Notes under the pieces: model-generated
Databases searched by the model: none
What the model was told of the DNA's origin: nothing
What the model saw: only the letters and a program-made list of their open reading frames with translations
Part shown: piece by piece, positions 53,523 to 61,384 of the stretch
Position numbering within the stretch: the stretch's first letter is position 1
Layout of the letters: each line of letters opens with the position of its first letter
Program-made: the position numbers and the translations under genes
Source of the DNA: Schlegelella_A sp038231215
GTDB lineage: Bacteria; Pseudomonadota; Gammaproteobacteria; Burkholderiales; Burkholderiaceae_C
NCBI GenBank assembly: GCA_038231215.1
Contig: JBBRLS010000005.1
Coordinates: 49,244-113,243, forward strand
Length of the DNA: 64,000 bases
Reading direction: 5' to 3'

Positions 53523-54560
53523 ATGACTTTCGACAGCATCCAGCGTCTCGCTGCCATCGCCGGCCTCTCGCTCTGCCTCGCCGGCGCGGCGCTGGCGCAA
53601 AGTCAACAAGTCACTGCCATGTGCTCGACCGACCAGAGCTGGTGCGAGCTCGCGGCCAAGGAGTACCAGGCGCAGACCGGCGTCAAGGTTCTTCAGGTGA
53701 GAAAGGCGACCGGCGAGGCGCTGGCGCAGATCCGCGCCGAGGCCGCGAACCCGAAGACCGACCTGTGGTGGGGCGGCACCGGTGATCCCTTCCTGCAGGC
53801 CGCCGAGCTCGGCCTGCTCGACCCGTACCGGCCCGCCTACCTGAACGACCTGCAGTCCTGGTCGGTGCGCCAGTACGCGATGAGCGGCAACCTGGTCGGC
53901 GGCTTCTACACCAGCGCGATCGGCTTCGGCTGGAACGAGGACGTGCTGAAGAAGAAGAACCTGCCCGCGCCCAAGTGCTGGTCGGACCTGATCGACCCGC
54001 GCTACAAGGGCGAGATCGAGACCTCGCATCCGGGCTCGAGCGGCACCGGCTACACCATCCTCGCCGGCCTCGTGCAGATGATGGGCGAAGACGCCGCCTT
54101 CGACTACCTGAAGAAGCTGCACCGAAACGTCACCCAGTACACGCGCAGCGGCACGGCGCAGGCGAAGAGCATCGCCAAGGGTGAGGTCGGCATCGGCGTG
54201 AGCTTCATCTTCGGCTTCGACAACGAGCGCCAGCAGGGCTTCACGATGGTGAAGAGCGCGGCGCCCTGCGAAGGCACGAGCTACGAGATCGGCGGCATCG
54301 CGCTGATCAAAGGATCGCGCAACCGCGAGGCGGCGAAGAAGTACTACGACTGGCTGATGAGCCCGGCCGGACAAAGCCTGGGCGCCAAGGCCAACTCGCT
54401 GCAATACCCGGCGAACAAGACCTTCAAGGTCGACCCGAAGATCCCGACGCTCGATGCCGTGCGCCTCATCAAGTACGACTTCGAGAAGTACGGCAAGGCG
54501 GCCGAACGCAAGCGTCTGATCGAGCGCTGGGAGAAGGAAGTGAACTCGCTGCCGCGCTGA
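53523..54560 (+). CDS. ABC transporter periplasmic binding protein (AfuA/FbpA-like)
   Basis: A 345-residue extracellular solute-binding protein of the iron/phosphonate/sugar-phosphate class. The signal peptide (LAAIAGLSLCLAGAALAQ) is cleaved near residue 25. The mature protein starts QQVTAMCSTDQSWCELAAKEYQAQTGVKV. It contains TDLWWGGTGDPFLQAAELGLL, YTSAIGFGWNEDVLKKKNLPAPKCWSDL and ETSHPGSSGTGYTILAGL. The ligand may be a phosphorylated or anionic solute rather than iron. No permease or ATPase gene is adjacent, so it may be an orphan. ATG at 53523 starts the signal peptide. Confidence 0.85.
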   Translation: MTFDSIQRLAAIAGLSLCLAGAALAQSQQVTAMCSTDQSWCELAAKEYQAQTGVKVLQVRKATGEALAQIRAEAANPKTDLWWGGTGDPFLQAAELGLLDPYRPAYLNDLQSWSVRQYAMSGNLVGGFYTSAIGFGWNEDVLKKKNLPAPKCWSDLIDPRYKGEIETSHPGSSGTGYTILAGLVQMMGEDAAFDYLKKLHRNVTQYTRSGTAQAKSIAKGEVGIGVSFIFGFDNERQQGFTMVKSAAPCEGTSYEIGGIALIKGSRNREAAKKYYDWLMSPAGQSLGAKANSLQYPANKTFKVDPKIPTLDAVRLIKYDFEKYGKAAERKRLIERWEKEVNSLPR

Positions 54561-54798
54561 GCGCGAAGCTTCTGGTGTGGTGCGCTCGAAGTCCTCACAC
54601 GTAAGTGCGTCGGTAGACTTTGTCCCTCCTTGGGCTTGACAGGCCGCAAAGTCCGCCATTCCTCCGGTTTCGGATGCCATGGACCGCCAACGACTACGGC
54701 TTTGGTCCCCTCGCAGCCCGTCACCGGCGACGGCAGGCCGGCGGCACGCGCCGAGTCCTGTCACTCGGGAGCGTCGGCTTTGCAGATTAACTCAAGCT

Positions 54799-55770
54799 CT
54801 AAGTTTGTCTTGTGCGGAGATCAAGACCGCGAAACGACGCGACCTGCTTCGGCGCCTGAGGCCGCGCCAGCCACAGGCCGGCGAGCACCAAGATCGCTCC
54901 CGCACATTGGTACCAATGCACCGGCTCGCCGAGCAGGACGATGCTAAAAACCGATCCGTACACCGGCATCAGATACAGATAAGGCCCCGCACGGGCCGGC
55001 CCGAGGCGTACTACGCCGCGATTCCAGAGCCAGAACGCCAACGCAGAAGCGAGGATGCCGACGTAGCCCAGGCTCCAGAGGATCGGCGTGGCAGTGGGGA
55101 TGACGAGCGGGCCGCGCCAGAGCAGCAGCGGCAGCATCATAGTCAGTGCGGCCGCGACTGACGCGCATAGCAGCGGGCCTTGCGTCACACCGGCAGGCGT
55201 GCGCCTCAGTAGCAGGGCGTGCGCTGCGGCTCCGGCGATTGCCGGCAGCATCCACAGGTCGCCGGGCGAGAGTTCAACGGCTAGCAAGGCCGACAGGCTG
55301 CCGCGCACGATCAGCGCCACCGCGCCTGCCATCGACACGCCGATGCCTAGCCACTGACGCCTCGCGACAGCTTGACCGAAGAATGTCCAGGAGCCGAGCG
55401 TGATGAGCAAGGGCGCCAGGTTGAGCAACAGAAGCGCGTTGACCGGACTGGTCGTCTGCAGCGCGGTGTAGATGCACGTATGCGGCACCGCGATTCCAGT
55501 GAACCCCAGGGCCGCGACCAGAAGGAGATGCTTACGCAATACGGCCCACTGGCCAACAAGGCTCTTGGCGGTGAGGGGCAGCAGCACCGTCAATGCGATC
55601 GACCAGCGCCAGAAGTTGAGATCCACTGGATCGATCAGGCCTCGCAAGGCGCGACCGACAATGAAATTGCCAGCCCACAGAAATGTAGCTATGAGAAGAC
55701 CGGCCTGTGCTGAGCGGGCCAGTGGGTTGATATGGTTGGACGGCACAACGGCTGCGGCGTGATTCGACAT
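54799..55770 (-). CDS. EamA/DMT-family exporter
   Basis: A 323-residue drug/metabolite transporter with ten hydrophobic segments in two EamA repeats (LLIATFLWAGNFIVGRALRGLIDPVDLNFWRWSIALTVLLPL, then LCASVAAALTMMLPLLL... LGYVGILASALAFWLWNRGVVRLGPARAGPYLYLMPVYGSVFSIVLLGE). The substrate is unknown. I use ATG at 55770 (MSNHAAAVVPSN). Its 3' end faces the binding-protein gene across a 238-bp spacer (54561-54798) in which I see nothing. Base composition is less extreme than in the flanks. Confidence 0.88.
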   Translation of the reverse strand: MSNHAAAVVPSNHINPLARSAQAGLLIATFLWAGNFIVGRALRGLIDPVDLNFWRWSIALTVLLPLTAKSLVGQWAVLRKHLLLVAALGFTGIAVPHTCIYTALQTTSPVNALLLLNLAPLLITLGSWTFFGQAVARRQWLGIGVSMAGAVALIVRGSLSALLAVELSPGDLWMLPAIAGAAAHALLLRRTPAGVTQGPLLCASVAAALTMMLPLLLWRGPLVIPTATPILWSLGYVGILASALAFWLWNRGVVRLGPARAGPYLYLMPVYGSVFSIVLLGEPVHWYQCAGAILVLAGLWLARPQAPKQVASFRGLDLRTRQT

Positions 55771-55970
55771 GGTGGCTTCCCCGGTTTCGGAGGCGCGCCC
55801 GCCGCGCATCCGCCATGGCGAGACTCTGGTCAATGCACGCGTCTTGCGCATGAGGCGGCCGTCCCACACCGGCGAGTCGCGCCGCCCGAACCGTACGAGA
55901 ACCTGGGACCGAAGGCCCAGCGCGGCCGAATCCGCCGTCGCGGCCACCTGCCAGGTCCAGAATCTGCGTC

Positions 55971-57086
55971 GTGCCTCCCCGACCCTCGCCCCAGCAGCAA
56001 ATCCGCTTTTGCACGACCGCCGACGGCGTCAACATCGCGTTCGCGCTAGTCGGCAGTGGAACGGCCTTCGTCAAGACCCCGAACTGGCTCAACCACCTCG
56101 AGCTCGACGTCACGAGCCCGATCTGGCGAGCGTGGATCGAGCGCGTCGGTGAGCGCCACCGGCTCGTCCGCTACGACGCGCGCTGTTGCGGCTTGTCGGA
56201 CCGTGTCGAGGCGCCGGCGTCGTTCGCGACCAATCGGCTCGACCTCGAGGCGGTGGTGCAAGCCGCCGGGCTCACGAAGTTCGTGTTGTTCGGTGCTTCG
56301 CAGGGCGCCGCGATCGCCATCGAGTACGCGGCACGCCATCCCGAGAGGGTGAGCCACCTCATCCTTTATGGCGCCTACCTTCGCGGCGCCTTGAAACGAG
56401 ACGCGACGCCACACGAAATCGAGGAGGCTCACACGCTGCTCAAGATTGTCGAGCTCGGCTGGGGGCGAGAGAACTCAGCCTTCCGCCAGGTGTTCGCCAA
56501 TCAGTTCATTCCGGGCGGCACCATGGAACAACTGCACGCCTTCGACGAGCTGCAGCGAAGGACAGTGACGCCGGAGGGTGCTGCGAGCCTACTGGCCAGC
56601 TTCTACGAGGTCGATGTCTCCGCCCTTGCAGCGGAGGTGCGTTGCCCGACGTTGGTGCTGCATTCCCGCCAGGACGCGCGCGTGCCGTTCGAAGAGGGGC
56701 GTCGCGTCGCCCTCGCCATTCCGGGCGCGGAATTCGTTCCGCTCGAAAGTCGCAATCACATCCTGCTCGAGCAGGAGCCCGCCTGGCCCCAGTTCTTCGT
56801 CGAGCTCGAGGGCTTCTTGCTTCGCCAAGGCCCGCCCCCCGCCGAACGACCGAACCGTTTTGCCGATCTCACGCCGAGCGAGACGAGCGTGCTCGATCGT
56901 GTCGCAGCAGGACTGAGCAACGACGAGATTGCCGCCAGCCTGGGCATCAGCCCGAAGACCGTGCGCAATCACATCAACCACATCTTCAGCAAGCTCGGTG
57001 TACGCAGTCGCTCCCAGGCGATCGTGCAGGGGCGCGAAGGTGGCCTCGGCGGCGCCGACTCGCAGCCCTCGGCCCGGGTCCGCTGA
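55971..57086 (+). CDS. Alpha/beta hydrolase-LuxR fusion regulator
   Basis: A 371-residue fusion. Residues 1-285 are an alpha/beta-hydrolase with nucleophile Ser110 in LFGASQGAAIA, Asp in LHSRQDARVPF, and His in ESRNHILLEQEPAW. Residues about 300-365 are a LuxR/GerE helix-turn-helix (DLTPSETSVLDRVAAGLSNDEIAASLGISPKTVRNHINHIFSKLGVRSRSQAIV). It is probably a transcription factor whose hydrolase-like part senses or processes a ligand. The start is GTG at 55971 with no clear ribosome site. It diverges from the EamA exporter and precedes a methyltransferase. Confidence 0.88.
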   Translation: MPPRPSPQQQIRFCTTADGVNIAFALVGSGTAFVKTPNWLNHLELDVTSPIWRAWIERVGERHRLVRYDARCCGLSDRVEAPASFATNRLDLEAVVQAAGLTKFVLFGASQGAAIAIEYAARHPERVSHLILYGAYLRGALKRDATPHEIEEAHTLLKIVELGWGRENSAFRQVFANQFIPGGTMEQLHAFDELQRRTVTPEGAASLLASFYEVDVSALAAEVRCPTLVLHSRQDARVPFEEGRRVALAIPGAEFVPLESRNHILLEQEPAWPQFFVELEGFLLRQGPPPAERPNRFADLTPSETSVLDRVAAGLSNDEIAASLGISPKTVRNHINHIFSKLGVRSRSQAIVQGREGGLGGADSQPSARVR

Positions 57087-57225
57087 CCCACGTCTTTGCC
57101 CGCGGCGGCATCGGGCGCGCAGGCCTGGGTCCTGTGGCTCACGACGGCCACCCTGACCGGCGTTGCAATGGCCGCTTGCAAGCCCGCAAGCCATTCGGGC
57201 TCGAGCCTCACCCCGGAGATACGTC

Positions 57226-58038
57226 ATGACCGAGTCCGCCACGCAACCCACTACCACCGGCTCGGCGGGAGTCCAGGCGAGTCTGTGGAGCGCGCGTGCC
57301 GCGGACTACGCCGCAGTGCAGGAGCCGCTGTTCCTGCCGCTGTACGAAGCCGTGCTGCTTCGGCTCGAGCCGGCAGGAGGCGGAGCGCTGCTGGACGTTG
57401 GCTGCGGGCCGGGTCTGGCAGCCGCTACGTTGTCGAAGGCCTTCAGCCGCGTCGACGGCATCGACGCTTCGCCGTCTTTCATCGAGACAGCGCGCACGCG
57501 CTGCCCCCACGGCACGTTCGTCGCCGGCGAGATGGAGTCGTTGCCGTATGCAGACCAGGCATTCGATGCCGTCACCGGCTTCAACGCTTTCCAATACGCG
57601 GCTTCGCCGGTACGGGCGCTGCGCGAGGCGCGACGGGTCGTGAAGCCGACGGGCCGGGTGGTGATCGCCGTCTGGGGCCCGCCCGAGACGTGCGACGCCG
57701 CCGGGCACCTGAAGGCCCTCGGTCCTCTGATGCCGCCTTCGCCGGCAGGTGCGCCGGGGCCGTTCGCGCTGTCGCAAGAGAGCGCGCTCAAGGCCTTGGC
57801 CGCTGACGCAGGACTGATCCCTGTCGATATCGTCGACGTGGATTGCCTCTGGGTCTATGCCGACCTCGACATGGCGCTGCGCGGAATGTTTTCCGCAGGT
57901 CCGGTGGAGCGTGCCATCCGTGCGTCCGGCATCGAGAAGGTCCGAGCGGCAGTGGCCGAGGCGATCGCTCCATATCGCACGGCCGACGGGGCCTACCGGC
58001 TCAGGAACATCTTTCGCGTGTTGATCGCGCGAGCCTGA
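57226..58038 (+). CDS. Class I SAM-dependent methyltransferase
   Basis: A 270-residue methyltransferase of the UbiE/type-11 class. It has SAM motif I LLDVGCGPGLAAATLSKAF, the acidic residue in VDGIDASPSFIETAR, motif II-like LPYADQAFDAVTGFNAFQYAASP, and ALREARRVVKPTGRVVIAVWG. The substrate is unknown. GGAG lies seven bases before the ATG at 57226. It is 139 bp after the hydrolase-LuxR gene, possibly its target. A 202-bp spacer to upp follows with no feature I can support. Confidence 0.87.
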   Translation: MTESATQPTTTGSAGVQASLWSARAADYAAVQEPLFLPLYEAVLLRLEPAGGGALLDVGCGPGLAAATLSKAFSRVDGIDASPSFIETARTRCPHGTFVAGEMESLPYADQAFDAVTGFNAFQYAASPVRALREARRVVKPTGRVVIAVWGPPETCDAAGHLKALGPLMPPSPAGAPGPFALSQESALKALAADAGLIPVDIVDVDCLWVYADLDMALRGMFSAGPVERAIRASGIEKVRAAVAEAIAPYRTADGAYRLRNIFRVLIARA

Positions 58039-58240
58039 TGCGCACGAGGTTCCGCTTTAGGAAGGCAGCGTCAGACTGGGATGGTCAGCAACGGGTCGGG
58101 TGCGGTCCTACGGCTTCAGGCATCGAAGGGCCGGTAACTGCAGTGCAGCAGCCCGTTGCCGGTCATTCGGTATCCCGGTGTTGTGTGTCCTGAAGGCGCT
58201 GCCCCCAATGCGCAAGTACAGAACAAATCGGCGCACTCCA

Positions 58241-58867
58241 CTAGCGCGTGCCGAAGATCCGATCGCCGGCGTCGCCGAGGCCGGGCAGGATGTAGCCGTT
58301 CTCGTTCAGGTGGCTGTCGATGGCGGCTGTCCACGCGCGCACATCGGGGTGCGCCGCGGTGAGTGCGGCGATGCCCTCCGGCGCGGCGACGAGCACGAGG
58401 GCGCGGATGTCGGTGGCGCCGCGCGACTTGAGCAGCGAGACCGCCGAGATCATCGAGCCGCCGGTCGCCAGCATCGGGTCGAGAATGATCGCCGTGCGCG
58501 CATCGAGCCCCGCAGCCAGGCGATCGACGTAAGGCTCGGGCAGCAGCGTCGCGTGATTGCGCGCGATGCCGACGACGCTGACCTTGGCGTTCGGGATCGC
58601 ATCGAGCACGCCGTCGAGCATGCCGAGGCCGGCGCGCAGGATGGGCACCAGCGTCACCTTCTTGCCCATGATGCGCTCGACCTCGACCGGCCCGGCCCAG
58701 CCCTCGACAGTCGTCGGCTCGAGCGGAAAATCGGCGGTCGCTTCATACGCGAGCAGGCGCCCGAGCTCGGCGGTGATCTCGCGAAAGCTCTTCGTCGACA
58801 GGCTCGCGGCGCGCAGCAGGCCGATCTTGTGGCGCACCAGCGGGTGGCGGACTTCGATCATTCCCAT
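58241..58867 (-). CDS. upp: Uracil phosphoribosyltransferase Upp
   Basis: Upp salvages uracil with PRPP to UMP. The 208-residue protein matches E. coli in length and motifs: EVRHPLVRHKIGLLR, VPILRAGLGMLDGVL, the PRPP-binding loop AIILDPMLATGGSM, and the uracil-binding C-terminus ENGYILPGLGDAGDRIFGT. The ATG at 58867 shares one base with the rlmB stop (TGATG), so translation is coupled. Confidence 0.96.
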   Translation of the reverse strand: MGMIEVRHPLVRHKIGLLRAASLSTKSFREITAELGRLLAYEATADFPLEPTTVEGWAGPVEVERIMGKKVTLVPILRAGLGMLDGVLDAIPNAKVSVVGIARNHATLLPEPYVDRLAAGLDARTAIILDPMLATGGSMISAVSLLKSRGATDIRALVLVAAPEGIAALTAAHPDVRAWTAAIDSHLNENGYILPGLGDAGDRIFGTR

Positions 58868-59610
58868 CAACGCGCTCCTCCGTGGCGCTGGCGCGCCGCT
58901 TCGTACAGACACACTCCGCTCGCCACCGACACATTGAGACTTTCGACGGCACCGCGCATCGGCAAGTGGACCAGCTCGTCGCAGGTCTTCGCCGTGAGCT
59001 GGCGCATGCCCTTGCCCTCGGCGCCGAAGACCAGCGCCAGCGGCACGCTCAGGTCCACTTCGTAAATCGAGCGCGGCGCGTCTTCGGCGGTGCCGACGAC
59101 GCGGATGTCACGCTCCTTCAGCTCGCCCAGCGTGCGCGCCAGGTTCGTGACCATGAAGTAGGGCATCGTCTCGGCCGCGCCGCTGGCGACCTTGGCGACC
59201 GTCGCATTCAACCCGACCGCGTGGTCCTTGGGCGCGACGACCGCATGCACGCCGGCGCCGTCGGCGACGCGCAGGCAGGCGCCGAGGTTGTGCGGGTCGG
59301 TGATGCCGTCGAGCACGAGCACGAGCGGCGCGCCTTCGACGCCGTCGAGCGTGTCGTCGAGCGAATGGCTGAGGGCGAGCGGCTCGACACGCGCGACCAC
59401 GCCTTGATGTCGAGACGTGCCGCTGAGCTTTTGCAGGCGCGCGTCGTCGCTCTCGACGATGCGCGCACCGGCCGCCGAGGCGCGCTCGACGAACTGGCGC
59501 ATGCGGTGGTCGCGCCGGCCCGCGTCGACGTGCACCTCGAGCACCGAACGCGGCGCCGTCTTGAGGCGGATCGTCGCCGCGTGAAAGCCGAACAGGATCT
59601 GCGTCGCCAT
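58867..59610 (-). CDS. rlmB: 23S rRNA (guanosine-2'-O-)-methyltransferase RlmB
   Basis: RlmB methylates the ribose of G2251 in 23S rRNA. The 247-residue SPOUT-class protein has the N-terminal substrate-binding domain (ILFGFHAATIRLKTAPRSVLEVHVD) and the trefoil-knot catalytic motifs. These are LVLDGITDPHNLGACLRVADGAGVHAVVAPKD, LALVFGAEGKGMRQLTAKTCDELVHLPM, and VESLNVSVASGVCLYEA. It is the first gene of the rlmB-upp pair. ATG at 59610. Confidence 0.96.
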   Translation of the reverse strand: MATQILFGFHAATIRLKTAPRSVLEVHVDAGRRDHRMRQFVERASAAGARIVESDDARLQKLSGTSRHQGVVARVEPLALSHSLDDTLDGVEGAPLVLVLDGITDPHNLGACLRVADGAGVHAVVAPKDHAVGLNATVAKVASGAAETMPYFMVTNLARTLGELKERDIRVVGTAEDAPRSIYEVDLSVPLALVFGAEGKGMRQLTAKTCDELVHLPMRGAVESLNVSVASGVCLYEAARQRHGGAR

Positions 59611-59722
59611 GCGGCGATGGTAGCGGGCACGCGTCGCCGCGAGGGTCTTGGCTTGCCAGCGTCATCGGCCGGGGCTACCGTTCAGCGAGTCGAAACGAGC
59701 CGAGTGCAAAAGGAGCGACGCG

Positions 59723-60550
59723 ATGGCCTCCCTACCCTACTGGGGCAACGAGAATGTGATGCAGTCCGAGGGCTTGAGCCCCGACATCCTGGCCTACGGC
59801 GACAGCTGGTTCTGGTACCCGAACAACGACCTGCTCATCCCGATCAATGCGATCTGGCAAGGCACCAAGACGATGCTCGCCAAAGGCAAGAACGGCGCGG
59901 AGTTGCGCGAGATGGTGGGCGGCACGCCGCGCCTGTGGAACGACTTCAGGAGCGCGATGAGCGGCTATCCGACGATCCAGTGCGTGCTGCTCAGCGGCGG
60001 CGGCAACGACTTTGCCGGCATGGAGCACTTCGAGTCGCTGCTCAGGCTCGACTGCTCGGCGGCGACGAGCGCCGACGAATGCTTCGACCCGGGTGACGCG
60101 GCGCTGGGCATCGAACGGCAGCCGTGGCGGATGTTGCGCGAGCTGGCGACGAACTACCAGCGCCTGATCGACTTCATCCGCTCGGTGAAGGCCAACGTGC
60201 CGATCGTCCTGCAGGACTACGACTATGCGATCCCCGACGACATCGGCTTCGGCGGCGTGAAGGGCGGCATCTTCGGTCTCGGCGGTTGGCTGCAGCAGCC
60301 GATGGTCGCGCGGCAAGTGCCGGCGGCGCTGCAGGCCGACGTGGTGCGCCGACTGATGGACGACTTCATCAGCGTGCTCGGGGCGCTTGCCGATCCGGCG
60401 CAGAACCACGACGTGCACCTGGTCGAGACGGCAGGGACGCTCGTCGCTGCGGACTGGGCCAACGAGATGCATCCGACACCGGCGGGCTTCAACAAGCTGG
60501 CCGAGAAATTCAGGCCGCTCTTGCAGCAACTGATCCCCGGCACACCCTGA
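59723..60550 (+). CDS. SGNH/GDSL-like hydrolase
   Basis: A 275-residue protein with the three blocks of SGNH esterases: block I DILAYGDSWFWYP (Ser28), block III LLSGGGNDFAG (Asn95), and block V NEMHPTPAGFNKLAEKF (His near 250). The usual Asp of the Asp-x-x-His pair is Asn or Glu here, as in some family members. There is no signal peptide, so it is probably cytoplasmic. AGGAG lies eight bases before the ATG at 59723. Substrate is unknown and the gene stands alone. Confidence 0.78.
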   Translation: MASLPYWGNENVMQSEGLSPDILAYGDSWFWYPNNDLLIPINAIWQGTKTMLAKGKNGAELREMVGGTPRLWNDFRSAMSGYPTIQCVLLSGGGNDFAGMEHFESLLRLDCSAATSADECFDPGDAALGIERQPWRMLRELATNYQRLIDFIRSVKANVPIVLQDYDYAIPDDIGFGGVKGGIFGLGGWLQQPMVARQVPAALQADVVRRLMDDFISVLGALADPAQNHDVHLVETAGTLVAADWANEMHPTPAGFNKLAEKFRPLLQQLIPGTP

Positions 60551-60574
60551 GCCCCGGGGCACCGCGACGTGGCC

Positions 60575-61339
60575 TCAGCGTCGCACCCAGATGAGCAGCA
60601 TGAGCATGCCGATCAGCACGGGCTGGTGCACCATGTAGAAGGAGAGGCTCCAGCGGCCCAGCACGGCGAGCGGCCGCGCGAGTTTCGGCACGGTCGCAGC
60701 CAGCCACTCGCGCCGCCTCGCGAACAGCCATTGACCGGCCGCCGCGCCCCACCACATCACGCCCAGCCAGGGCAGGATCGGCACGAAGTCTTCGGTCACT
60801 GGTGGATGCGTCACCAGGCCGACCCAGTTGGTCGCCCGCGAGTCGAAGAAAGGATCCTGCACGAGCTGCGGCAAGGCGATGGCGATCAGGCCGAGCGGCC
60901 AGCGCCACACGCCCCACGACGCGCTGAAGCGGACGACGATCAGCATCGCGGCGATGCCATGCAGCACGCCGAAGCTGATGTAGCTGCGTGGAAACATCCA
61001 CCACGACCCGGCGCTCACCAGCAGCGCGCAGCCTGCGACTTGCGCCCAGCGCTTCCAGAATCGATGCGCCGACTGTTGCTGCGCGCTGGCGATCGCCTGG
61101 CCCGCGCCGGCGCAAACCAGGAACAGCGTGACGATGCAGGCGCGCTGCACCGTCCACATCGGGTCATGGTGGAAGTCCTGCTGGATGAAGCGAAAGTAGT
61201 TGAGGTCGAACGAGAAATGAAAGGCCGCCATCCAGACGATGGCGACGCCGCGCAACGCGTCGAGGCGGTCGAAGCGCGCTCGCCCGACTTCCTCTCCCGC
61301 CCGCGGGAGAGGGATGGGGTGAGGGTCTTCGCCCGCCAC
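60575..61339 (-). CDS. DUF1624 / heparan-alpha-glucosaminide N-acetyltransferase-like membrane protein
   Basis: A multi-pass membrane protein whose core begins RFDRLDALRGVAIVWMAAFHFSFDLNYF, the DUF1624 signature with a conserved His. SFGVLHGIAAMLIV and PWLGVMWWGAAAGQWL follow, and it ends LSFYMVHQPVLIGMLMLLIWV. The family transfers acyl groups across membranes; the substrate is unknown. The start is uncertain because the region before RFDRL is palindromic repeat (copy C). I take GTG at 61339 (254 residues), with GAGG nine bases upstream. GTG at 61354 and TTG at 61372 are alternatives. The first 20 or so residues are therefore REP-encoded. Confidence 0.78.
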   Translation of the reverse strand: MAGEDPHPIPLPRAGEEVGRARFDRLDALRGVAIVWMAAFHFSFDLNYFRFIQQDFHHDPMWTVQRACIVTLFLVCAGAGQAIASAQQQSAHRFWKRWAQVAGCALLVSAGSWWMFPRSYISFGVLHGIAAMLIVVRFSASWGVWRWPLGLIAIALPQLVQDPFFDSRATNWVGLVTHPPVTEDFVPILPWLGVMWWGAAAGQWLFARRREWLAATVPKLARPLAVLGRWSLSFYMVHQPVLIGMLMLLIWVRR

Positions 61340-61384
61340 CGCTGCGACCCTCACCCTAGCCCTCTCCCGCAAACGGGAGAGGGG
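61291..61384. repeat. REP-like palindromic element (copy C) at a gene junction
   Basis: Two inverted modules: CCTCTCCCGC-CC-GCGGGAGAGG, then GATGGGGTGAGGG (61291-61325), and CCCTCACCCTAGCCCT with a CTCTCCCGC-AAACGGGAGAG hairpin (61347-61384). It matches copy A in structure. It carries the TAG stop of the FAD oxidoreductase (61358-61356) and every plausible start codon of the DUF1624 gene. Confidence 0.87.

Noticed and set aside
57096..57806. Plus-strand frame beginning before the methyltransferase with a hydrophobic, lipobox-like start
   Set aside because: After a short hydrophobic stretch it becomes an Arg-rich shadow of the methyltransferase, which has a good ribosome site and SAM motifs in the other frame.
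58039..58240. Spacer between the methyltransferase and upp examined for a tRNA or small RNA
   Set aside because: I could find no cloverleaf, no CCA end and no terminator. The spacer has weak inverted repeats only.
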